From positions 5,766,001 through 5,830,000 of the forward strand of contig NZ_JAGGMR010000001.1 of assembly GCF_017875645.1 (NCBI RefSeq): 64,000 nucleotides of DNA, in the 5' to 3' direction. Origin of the DNA: Nocardia goodfellowii. Its GTDB lineage: Bacteria; Actinomycetota; Actinomycetes; Mycobacteriales; Mycobacteriaceae. Shown here piece by piece: positions 18,321 through 26,531 of the stretch; positions within the stretch are counted from its first letter, which is position 1; every line of letters starts with the position of its first letter. Under the pieces are notes generated by a model. That model was not told where the DNA came from and searched no databases. It worked only from the letters and a program-made list of their open reading frames with translations. The position numbers and the translations under genes are program-made.

Positions 18321-18584
18321 ATGATCAGTCTGGTTCGGCCCTGGACTGGAACCGAAGTCCGCAAACTGCCCGATGCCCAGTGGATGAGTATCCGCGCATT
18401 CGCCGCCTACCTAGGCGTCCACGTACGCCTGGTGTCGAAATGGGAAACCGGAGCAGACTTGCATGATCCGGTTAGCAAGGCCGCACGGATCCGTGCGGCC
18501 GTTGGTCTGTCGAGCGGCAGGCTCAGCGGAACGAGCCGAAGATCATGCCCATGCCGATCGATTGGGGGCTGGAGCCGCCCTTGA
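18321..18584 (+). pseudogene. N-terminal fragment of an HTH regulator, truncated at the Tc locus
   Basis: From ATG 18321 the frame reads LVRPWTGTEVRKLPDA, then MSIRAFAAYLGVHVRLVSKW, the opening helix-turn-helix of a common actinobacterial XRE/TPR-type regulator. Similarity stops around 18480, at the palindromic terminator of the Tc operon, and the remaining codons are antisense to the Tc gene end. The full-length family has several hundred residues more. The gene was apparently truncated when the Tc locus arrived or by a later deletion. A small active DNA-binding peptide cannot be excluded. Confidence 0.6.
18479..18500 (-). terminator. 22-bp palindromic terminator of the Tc operon
   Basis: The 22 bases 18479-18500 are a perfect palindrome (GGCCGCACGGA and its complement), lying 22 bp after the stop of the TcB-TcC fusion gene on the minus strand. 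Its position and strength identify it as the probable transcription terminator of the two-gene toxin operon. Confidence 0.65.
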
Positions 18585-21500
18585 TGGCGTCCCACAGCTT
18601 CCCCGGTTTGCTGACCATAGAGCCGAACTCCCCGCCCTGTCGCAAGATGGTGCCGTACTCGGGAAGACCGCCGAGTCCGCCGACGAAGTTGAGTACTGCC
18701 TCGCCCTCGCTGTGCTTGGCGCCCTCCTTGTAGCCCTCGTAGGCGAAGTACACGTTCACCACGACCGCTACCCTCCCGAGCACTTTCGCACCACCGCCGA
18801 CTCGGGCCAGCAATCCGGCCTCGCTGGGCCCCGTGGCGGCCAGTGCCTTTGCTTCGGCGGCGACCAATGTCTTCGCCTCCTGTGCACTGGCTCCGGCGGC
18901 ACCGGTCGCGCCCGATGGTGCCTTCGGCGCGGCGGGCTTCGGTGCGGCCGGTTTCGGCGCAGGTGCGGGTGGCGTGGTCGCGGGCACCTGTGGCGTCCCG
19001 TTCGGTCGCGGTGCCGCGGGCAACGTCCAGCCCTTGCCCTCGATATTCTGGAAGCCCAAGTCGCCGATCGCCTTTCGCACCTTGACCGCGGCGTCACTGG
19101 TTCCATTCTTGATGATGTCGCGCATGTTGGCGTTGATGGCCGCCTTCAGCTTTGTCGGAGTCAGCTTGTTCGGGTCGGTGACCTTGGCCAGCGCCTCGTC
19201 GAATATCTCGCGCATCTCGGAGATCTCACCGAAATTTCGGTCCAGCAAGACGTTCGGATTGCTCGTCACCGAGACCGGGGGTCGGGACTGCATCGGACGC
19301 ATGTCGGTCCGGACATGTTTGGTCCGGCGGTTGGTGATCGATTCCAGGAACTGCCGATCCTCCACACTGGTCGCCCGGCGGTACGCCTCCTCCTGCGAAA
19401 TCCCCTTCTCGCCTACCGCTTTCGCCTCGTCGATGTCCATCGTGCCCGGTATCTCCGATACCTTGCCGCGCTGCTCCCACGACGCCTCGCCCTGGCTGAG
19501 CGCGTTGTCTATATCGCCGGGATCGAACAACGGCGGGTCACCGTCCTGCGTGCCGGTGGCATCCACCTTTCTGACCGGGTTCGCACCGACGTAGGCGTAC
19601 AGATTCGGACCGTCGACCAGCCCCGCCGGGTCGCAGGCGGTCCACCGCCCGAGCCAGGGCGCGTAATACCGGGCGCCGTGGTAGTACAGCCCGCTCTCTT
19701 CGTCGCGTTCCTTGCCGGTGTAGCGGTAGCGCTTCGGTGCCTCGGTGCCCCTGCGGACCGCCTGATACGTGGTCGTGCCGTACGGTGCGTACTCCTCGTA
19801 GGAGATGATCCGCGCCTGATCGTCGAGTTCCAGTGCGCTGGAGCCGAGATGGTTGGCGAGTTGGTAGCGAATAGTGCGTTCTGGTGCCGGATCGGTGCCT
19901 GCGGTATCTCGAGTGCGGCTCTCCACCAAGGCAATACGCCGTTTATCGTCGGTGACGTGCAGCGTCGTCCGCTCCAGCGTCGCAGTGTCGGCACCGATCG
20001 GACCGGCGTGCCTGCGGAACACCTCGACTCCGCCGAGATAGATCCGTTCTTCGACCCGGCCGGGTGCCTTTTCCCACACCTTGCGCAGTCGCTGACCCGC
20101 CGCGTCGTAGACGTAGTACGCCGCCCCGCCGCCACCGAGTTCGACCCGGGTGAGCCGATTGCCGTAGTCCCAGTGCAGATCCGGCTCGATCGAGTCGCCC
20201 GTCACCCGGCGTAGGTGAGTCGTATTGCCGTGTGAGTCATAGCTATACGGCTCCAGCTCAGCGACCGGAGTACCCGTTCGCTCAACCGTCGTACTGCTCA
20301 GCCGGTTGCTCACAATGAACTCTGCTGTGGCACTGCCCCTATCGAGCGCGCTGCGTTCGGCGTAACGATAGCCGCGGGTCCACCCTGGATGCGCCGGGTT
20401 CATACCGCGATGCTGCATGCGCAGGATGTTGCCGACCGCGTCATAGACGTAGCGCTCGAGATAGCCGCCCATCGCATTGCCGTCGCCGGGATGATCCACC
20501 GGCACGGTGACGTCATCAACTAGGTATTGGTCGGCCGGTCCGCCGAGTTGTTCCCGGCCGGTGGCCTGGAGCAGCCGATACACCGCGTCGTAGATGTAGT
20601 CGTTGCTCGGCTCCACCCGCCGGTTGCGGAAGAAGGTCGACTGCTGCGCCGCATCGTGGACATGGGTGAGATTGCCGGTCGGATCATAGGTGTATCGCAG
20701 ATCCTGGAGGTCGTCGCCGACAGGACGACCGGTCCGCAGGCGGGTCAGCCGGAAGGTGTCCGGGTCGTAGGAGTAACGGGTGCGCGCACCATTCACGTAG
20801 TCGACGAACAGCCGCTGCCCCTTCGCGTCATAGCCGATGTTTGTGACGCCCACCGGATCTGGCGGCTCGGTGGCCGGATCGAGCAAGGCGGTCGGCTCGT
20901 CCGGGTGTGCCAGCCACACGCTGACCCGGTCGAGCAATCCTGCCTCGTTGAAAACCGGCTGCAACACGGTGCGCGCCGTGCCTGCCCGGCTGCTGCGCGG
21001 GGCGAGCGATTGGATCGGCCGGTTGAGCGCGTCGTAACAGGTACTGGCCTCGAAGCTCTCGTTGTCCAGTTCCGGATCAACCTGCCAGTCCGGCACATTC
21101 ACGTAGTCGCGGACGAGCCGACGGGTGGTGTGCCGCAGGTTGCCCTTGAAATCGCAGGCCTCCATCGGGTTTCCAGCGGCGTCCAGCCGTGCGTTGGTGA
21201 GCACGCCGGCCCCGTCGAACTGCCGATAGACCCTGGTGCGCAGGTTCAGTCGCTGTGCGCGGGCCTCGGATTCGGCGTCCGCGCCGATCGGCGGCTCACC
21301 GTATTCGACGGCGGAGACGACCACGTCGCGATCGAGGGTGCGCGGATCGGAGGCGCCGGGACCGTCGGCGACGCTGCCGCGCACCGTGGTTCGCAGCGGC
21401 CTGCGCAATTCGTCATAGCTGGTCACGACCCGATGGCCGCGGCTGTCCCAGGCGCGAATCGGCGTGCCGTCGACATCGTCGAGCAACCAGCGCGCGCCTG

Positions 21501-24500
21501 CTTCCATGCTGTGCACGTGGATACGCGCGCCGACCATGTTGTAGGCGTTGCGCACCACCACTCGGCCGAGCGGATCATCCTGGCGCGCCGAGTCACGAAT
21601 CGCCAGCTGATTGCCTTCGATGTCGAAGTCGACTCGCCCGCTCAGTGTTTCCGACGTGCCGTCCAGTTCGTGTCCGGCACAGACGATGCGATTGCCGACC
21701 TCGGTGAGGACGGTGCGGCCGAGCACGTCGGCATGCGCGGCGGTAGGGGTGTCAGCGTGTTCGGCCGCCCTTTCCGCGGCGACGCGCTCCTGCTCCCCCG
21801 CCGAACCGTCGACGCGCTGCGCGTACCAAGTCCGCCAAGCGGCCGGATCATCGAGGCTCGCGAAGTACCGGGCGACGTAGCCGCCGATATCGGGATCCGT
21901 TCGGGGATCGCCGGTCTGCGTGCCGCATGGCGCACAGGTGTCGTTGGCGTCGTAGCTGAGCTGACGCCACGGGTCGAAGACGACCTTTTGGTAGGTTTGA
22001 TTCGGCAGCAGGGTGGCTACCACCCGGCCGATCGGATCGTAGAACAGGACCGGGCTCACGCCTGCCCGCACCCCGAACTCGAATCCTAATGTGCTGCTGA
22101 AGAACGGCTCGTACTTTCGGACCGGATTGCCTTTGTTGTCGAAGACCGTCCAGCCGCTGCCGACCCACCGCGGCCTGACGATCGGGCCGTCCGCTGTCAC
22201 CGGCCCGGGCTCGGCCTGCACCTTGCGCTGGATCTCCCGGCCGAAGCCGTCGGAGTAGCCGAAGCCGATCTGGATTCGGCCGCCGCCCGGCGGCTGTGCA
22301 TCACTGACGTGGGTTTCCCGCGCGAGGGTGGCCGCGCAGATCGGTTGCCACCGTTGCGGTTCGGCGGGATGTGCCAGCCGAGTGCGCCGGAAACGATCGA
22401 GGTCGTAGACGACCCGCATGCTCGCACCATGCAGCAGCACGCGAGCCGCATCCTCAGGGTCTGCCGCGTCGAAGAACGCCGCGAGGTCGGATTCCGCAGG
22501 GTCGCTGACGAACTCGTCGAGCGTATCGCCCTCGACCGGTGCTGGCGCCTGCTTGCCCATGGCCGCGGTGCCCGCCACCATGCCCAGCGCGTCGTACACT
22601 ACCTCCGACCGATTGCCGTTCGGATCGCGAATTGTGCTGGGCTGCAAGGTGCGATAGTCGGCAGCCAGCACGGTGGCGTTGTTGCCGAGCGCATCCACGG
22701 TGCGCACCGTCAGCAGATCATCCGCGTCCAAGTCGGCGACGATATCGACGTCGAACGGGTCGCGATATCGGCGTGGCACGAAGAAGTGCGCACGGGCCTG
22801 CGCCGCTTCCGCCGCTGCGGTATCGGCGGTGTCGACGCTGAAGAACACTCGCCCCGACGGCAACCACCAGTGGCCTTCGGCATCGTCGGCCGGAAACAGT
22901 CCGGCGGCCACCAGCGTTCGGCTGTCCTGATAGCCGCCGCCCGCGCCGCCGCGGCCGCCGAGCACTGCGGCAGGGTCCGGGAGCAGCACTTCCGGCGGCT
23001 GTCCGGCCACCGGGCGGCGGTAGACCTGGGCGAGCAGGCCGGGGGTGAACGCGAGCCGGTAGCTCTCGCCGGGCAGCGCGAGTGGCTGCACGGTGCCGAG
23101 CGGCAACAAATCGGTCAGATCGTCGCGGCGGTAGAGGGTGCGCTGCCATTCGACGACACGACGGCACGGATTCGCTGTCGCCGCAGCCTCGTACGGCACC
23201 TCGTCGATAAAGCGGTGCCGGAGTCGTTGTGGTGCGGCAGGATCCAGCTCGACCAGATCGCTCGGCTGGATGCGGCCGTCGGGCCCGGTCCCCTGGTACC
23301 CGGTCAGCTCGAAGGTCTTCGACTCACCGCGCTGCGGCCCGCGATGGGCGTCGACGCTGTCGACCGCGTTGGTGACGCGATGCTCGACGTAGGTGAGCAG
23401 CGCCGTTGTCTGCTTACGGCGATCGTCCGGAGACAACTCCGCGAGAGCGGGATTAGGCACCTGACCGACCCGTCCAGCGGCATCTACGGTGCGCAGCAGC
23501 GCACGGCGTCCGTAGCCGATCGTGGCGTTCTTCAGGACGAGGCCGAAATCGTCCACCTCGAGGGTGAGCGCATGCTGGACGCGCGGATCGGCGGGGTCGC
23601 GCTCGTAGTGCAGCGTTAGCACCTCACGCCCGTGCGTGTGGAACACACCGTGCCGATTGTCGCCGCGACGCTGCAGCATGCGGACCGTAAAGCTGTGTTC
23701 CGTCACCGAATACGGCGAGTGCGCGCGTTGTCTGCGCGCGGCACTGTCCTCGGGTCCGGCATCCTCGGCGTAGATCTCCTGCCGCAGCAGGGTGCCGCGC
23801 AGCGCCCGATGGGCCTCTCGCTGCTCCTCCGGGCTGAGGCCCGGCGGCAACGTGGTGGCCGCCGGCCGCAACGCTCGCGCCTCGTCGAGGGTCAGCCCTG
23901 GCTCCCGGAAGTACTCGCGCTCGAAACGATCCGCGGGACCCGGCGCGCCGGTATCGAACCAGGACTTGGTGAGCACCGGCGGAACGTGCGATTCGATCGC
24001 CGCGTTGTCCGCGTCGCCAAAGGCGCCGAACGCCTCGGTATCTCGCTGCTCGACCATGCCGAAGCCACGGAACTCGCGTTCCACCGGATCGAAGTAGCCG
24101 TGGTGATAGGCGTACTCGGTGACGAACCGGTTCCGGCTGACGTGGTCGTAGACCGATACCCGCTCGACCACCTGCACCGGGAACGGCAACCTGGTCAGCC
24201 ATGGCCTGCCATCGCGCTTGTCGCGCAGGAAGAAGCGGGTCGACGGCGCATAGTCGATGTGAGTCTCGGCCCCCATGTTGTTGCTGACCCCGATCAGCAG
24301 GTGCGGTTTCCGGCCACCCATCAGATCGACGTAGCGCATCGGCCGTCCTGCTTCGGCCGGCGCGACCGAGGACCAGACGAGGCAGGCGGTGCCATTGCCG
24401 AGCAGGTCGGCGGGCACGATGGTGGCCAGTTCGTCGACGCTCGGGTAGATGTCCAGCTTACGCGGTGGGCTCCAGCCGTTGCCGGACTGGTTGAAGTACA

Positions 24501-26529
24501 ACCGGATTCCGTCGCGGTGCAGGTACACCAGATCCGTGGTGCCGCTGCCGTCGATATCGACGAGCCGAATGCGACTGTCCTCGAACTGGTCCGCGTTGTC
24601 GAACCAAGGCGCGTCGTCCATCGTCACCTTGGCGCCGAAGCGGCCGTAACCGAGCCCGGGCCAGTAGCAGACCTCCCCATTGCGAATGCGGACCAGATCG
24701 GGGAGACCGTCGCCGCTCAGATCGGCCAGCGAGATGGTCTCGGTGCCATCGGTGAAAATGACCCGGGGACCGTGTTCTTCGTCCGTCGCCCACGGCACCC
24801 GGTGCGATTCGCCGAAGCCTGCCCCGGCCAGCGCCGGATGCCAGCCGAGCGCATCATCCTCGGGGACAAGCAGATCGGCGAAGCCGTCACCGTCCAGGTC
24901 GACGAAGCGCAACCCCGGATCGTCCAGCGCGTGGGTGGGCCGTGCGGCGAACGGACGGAACGGCAGCCAGCCCTCGGCGTCGTCATGCGGATAGACGCCG
25001 GTATCGGCGCCGGTGGTCACCACCACGTCGGGTCGGCCGTCGCCGTCCAGATCGAGGAAATGGGCGCCCGGCGGCACATTCGGCGCCAGCGCAACCACTT
25101 CGCGCGGTCCGAATCGAGCCGTCGACGAGTCGTCGGCCAGCGGGCTCAGGTTTCGTTTGTAGAACCAGGTACCCGCCTGCTCGGTCAGCACACCGGGCAG
25201 GCCCTCACCATGCAGATCGGTCCAACGGTAGGCGCGGCCGTCCACGCCGGCCGGCAGGTTCTCCAGGCTCGCGGCGTCGACCTCCCGCACAGTGTCCTGG
25301 ACAACCGGCACGCCGTATTCGAAGGCGACCGGCGGCATGCTCCGGCGGTGATAGCCGTCGGCGGTGCGCCGGTAGCCGATTTCGGTCACCTCCCGCAGAA
25401 ATGTGTACACCGGAACGGCGGGGTCACTGTCCGCCGAATAGGTGAATTCCGTTGCGCGAACCAGACAGTCGCGGCCGACCTCGGCGGCGTCCGGGAAATG
25501 ATGGAACATCAGCACCCGACGGCAGCGCCGCAGCGTCCTGACCTCGAACCCGGAGCGATAGGACGAGAACGGATCCGGGCGCACACTCCAGCCCGCCGAT
25601 GACCCTGCATCACTGGGCTTCGGCCTGTCCGGGTGGTATTCGCCGTAGTCGAACGCCACCTCGAACATCCAGTCCGTGTCCGCCATTTGCGCGCTGTCCA
25701 CTGTGCGGGGACGCTGCCCGTCGGCATCGAGCAGCGGCGTCCGGTTGCCGTATCTGATGCGAGCGGGATACCGGTTGGCGGTGCGGCGTCGGTCGTCGGC
25801 CGCACCGCGATTGCGCTCGTGCGCGCGACCGAGATCGACGCCGTGCCCGTTCTCCGCCCGATAGTCGTACACCACGGCATTGCCGATGACATCCCGTGTT
25901 TCGCAGGTCAGCCAGGTGAAGATCCGGCGCGGATCGAGCGGGTCGGCGATGCGTGAGCGGTCGTCGTGCCCATACAGGGTGAGCATGTTGTCGATCGAGA
26001 TCGAGCGCCAATGCACGTCGGCGGGGACGCCGATCCGGCTCCAGCGTTCGATCCTGGCGAACAGGCCCTCCACCCGAGGCCGGTAGCGGCGTACCAGATA
26101 GCCGTCGATCTCCACCTCGTCGCGCACCGCGGTGCCGTCGGGACCAGGCCGGTACACCGGCACCAAGTCCTCGGCACCCGACAGCACGAAGTCATCGGAC
26201 TCCGCCGCATCGTGATACTTCGGCAGTCCTTTGTCGGTCTTGCGGGTGATCGCGGGCAGCGACATGCTCCAGCCGAAGCCGAAAGGACCGTTGCCGGCAC
26301 CGGAGTCGTAGGACAGCGCCAGCTTCGGACCGAAGTCGCCCCGGCCCGTACTGGTGGCGATGGGCACGCTCAGCGAGCCGGTCCCGGTGGCCGGGTTCGC
26401 GGTGAACTTCTCACCGATGCCCCGGATCGCACCGCCGCCTTTCGGCAGCACGATCGCGGGCGGGCGGACGCCGAAATCAGCCGCTGTGGACGGCTTCTCG
26501 GCCTTCTTGTCTGTGTTCTCGGTCCACAT
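18523..26529 (-). CDS. TcB-TcC fusion: Tc toxin cocoon with RHS core and variable C-terminal effector
   Basis: The 2668-residue product is the toxin-encapsulating half of a Tc holotoxin. From the N-terminus: SpvB domain (~20-350; KGGGAIRGIGEKFTANPATG), FG-GAP/VCBS-like repeats (DLDGDGRPDVVV ~495, DLDGDGFADLL ~545, DLSGDGLPDLVRIRNG ~607, DIDGSGTTDLVYL ~658) forming the beta-propeller that docks TcA, TcdB-type middle regions (~700-980; TEYAYHHGYFDPVEREFRGF), RHS/YD repeats (~1300-2325), and the core GKERDEESGLYYHGARYYA then GRWTACDPAGLVDG, with both Asp of the self-cleaving aspartyl protease. The last ~342 residues are the variable effector: an acidic N-part, a PAPK-type proline linker and a Gly/Ala-rich hydrophobic C-part. 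Classic systems encode TcB (~1480) and TcC (~960) separately; their sum fits. ATG 26529 lies 2 bp after the TcA stop, with GAGGGGC upstream. Confidence 0.93.
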   Translation of the reverse strand: MWTENTDKKAEKPSTAADFGVRPPAIVLPKGGGAIRGIGEKFTANPATGTGSLSVPIATSTGRGDFGPKLALSYDSGAGNGPFGFGWSMSLPAITRKTDKGLPKYHDAAESDDFVLSGAEDLVPVYRPGPDGTAVRDEVEIDGYLVRRYRPRVEGLFARIERWSRIGVPADVHWRSISIDNMLTLYGHDDRSRIADPLDPRRIFTWLTCETRDVIGNAVVYDYRAENGHGVDLGRAHERNRGAADDRRRTANRYPARIRYGNRTPLLDADGQRPRTVDSAQMADTDWMFEVAFDYGEYHPDRPKPSDAGSSAGWSVRPDPFSSYRSGFEVRTLRRCRRVLMFHHFPDAAEVGRDCLVRATEFTYSADSDPAVPVYTFLREVTEIGYRRTADGYHRRSMPPVAFEYGVPVVQDTVREVDAASLENLPAGVDGRAYRWTDLHGEGLPGVLTEQAGTWFYKRNLSPLADDSSTARFGPREVVALAPNVPPGAHFLDLDGDGRPDVVVTTGADTGVYPHDDAEGWLPFRPFAARPTHALDDPGLRFVDLDGDGFADLLVPEDDALGWHPALAGAGFGESHRVPWATDEEHGPRVIFTDGTETISLADLSGDGLPDLVRIRNGEVCYWPGLGYGRFGAKVTMDDAPWFDNADQFEDSRIRLVDIDGSGTTDLVYLHRDGIRLYFNQSGNGWSPPRKLDIYPSVDELATIVPADLLGNGTACLVWSSVAPAEAGRPMRYVDLMGGRKPHLLIGVSNNMGAETHIDYAPSTRFFLRDKRDGRPWLTRLPFPVQVVERVSVYDHVSRNRFVTEYAYHHGYFDPVEREFRGFGMVEQRDTEAFGAFGDADNAAIESHVPPVLTKSWFDTGAPGPADRFEREYFREPGLTLDEARALRPAATTLPPGLSPEEQREAHRALRGTLLRQEIYAEDAGPEDSAARRQRAHSPYSVTEHSFTVRMLQRRGDNRHGVFHTHGREVLTLHYERDPADPRVQHALTLEVDDFGLVLKNATIGYGRRALLRTVDAAGRVGQVPNPALAELSPDDRRKQTTALLTYVEHRVTNAVDSVDAHRGPQRGESKTFELTGYQGTGPDGRIQPSDLVELDPAAPQRLRHRFIDEVPYEAAATANPCRRVVEWQRTLYRRDDLTDLLPLGTVQPLALPGESYRLAFTPGLLAQVYRRPVAGQPPEVLLPDPAAVLGGRGGAGGGYQDSRTLVAAGLFPADDAEGHWWLPSGRVFFSVDTADTAAAEAAQARAHFFVPRRYRDPFDVDIVADLDADDLLTVRTVDALGNNATVLAADYRTLQPSTIRDPNGNRSEVVYDALGMVAGTAAMGKQAPAPVEGDTLDEFVSDPAESDLAAFFDAADPEDAARVLLHGASMRVVYDLDRFRRTRLAHPAEPQRWQPICAATLARETHVSDAQPPGGGRIQIGFGYSDGFGREIQRKVQAEPGPVTADGPIVRPRWVGSGWTVFDNKGNPVRKYEPFFSSTLGFEFGVRAGVSPVLFYDPIGRVVATLLPNQTYQKVVFDPWRQLSYDANDTCAPCGTQTGDPRTDPDIGGYVARYFASLDDPAAWRTWYAQRVDGSAGEQERVAAERAAEHADTPTAAHADVLGRTVLTEVGNRIVCAGHELDGTSETLSGRVDFDIEGNQLAIRDSARQDDPLGRVVVRNAYNMVGARIHVHSMEAGARWLLDDVDGTPIRAWDSRGHRVVTSYDELRRPLRTTVRGSVADGPGASDPRTLDRDVVVSAVEYGEPPIGADAESEARAQRLNLRTRVYRQFDGAGVLTNARLDAAGNPMEACDFKGNLRHTTRRLVRDYVNVPDWQVDPELDNESFEASTCYDALNRPIQSLAPRSSRAGTARTVLQPVFNEAGLLDRVSVWLAHPDEPTALLDPATEPPDPVGVTNIGYDAKGQRLFVDYVNGARTRYSYDPDTFRLTRLRTGRPVGDDLQDLRYTYDPTGNLTHVHDAAQQSTFFRNRRVEPSNDYIYDAVYRLLQATGREQLGGPADQYLVDDVTVPVDHPGDGNAMGGYLERYVYDAVGNILRMQHRGMNPAHPGWTRGYRYAERSALDRGSATAEFIVSNRLSSTTVERTGTPVAELEPYSYDSHGNTTHLRRVTGDSIEPDLHWDYGNRLTRVELGGGGAAYYVYDAAGQRLRKVWEKAPGRVEERIYLGGVEVFRRHAGPIGADTATLERTTLHVTDDKRRIALVESRTRDTAGTDPAPERTIRYQLANHLGSSALELDDQARIISYEEYAPYGTTTYQAVRRGTEAPKRYRYTGKERDEESGLYYHGARYYAPWLGRWTACDPAGLVDGPNLYAYVGANPVRKVDATGTQDGDPPLFDPGDIDNALSQGEASWEQRGKVSEIPGTMDIDEAKAVGEKGISQEEAYRRATSVEDRQFLESITNRRTKHVRTDMRPMQSRPPVSVTSNPNVLLDRNFGEISEMREIFDEALAKVTDPNKLTPTKLKAAINANMRDIIKNGTSDAAVKVRKAIGDLGFQNIEGKGWTLPAAPRPNGTPQVPATTPPAPAPKPAAPKPAAPKAPSGATGAAGASAQEAKTLVAAEAKALAATGPSEAGLLARVGGGAKVLGRVAVVVNVYFAYEGYKEGAKHSEGEAVLNFVGGLGGLPEYGTILRQGGEFGSMVSKPGKLWDAIKGGSSPQSIGMGMIFGSFR

Positions 26530-26531
26530 GA

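Noticed and set aside
18321..18584. Immunity gene for the Tc effector
   Set aside because: The sequence reads as the start of an HTH regulator and is truncated; Tc systems usually have no immunity partner.
18463..25602. Long plus-strand frames (about 500-650 codons) opposite the TcB-TcC gene
   Set aside because: These are shadows of the RHS gene; the minus-strand product has clear domains throughout.
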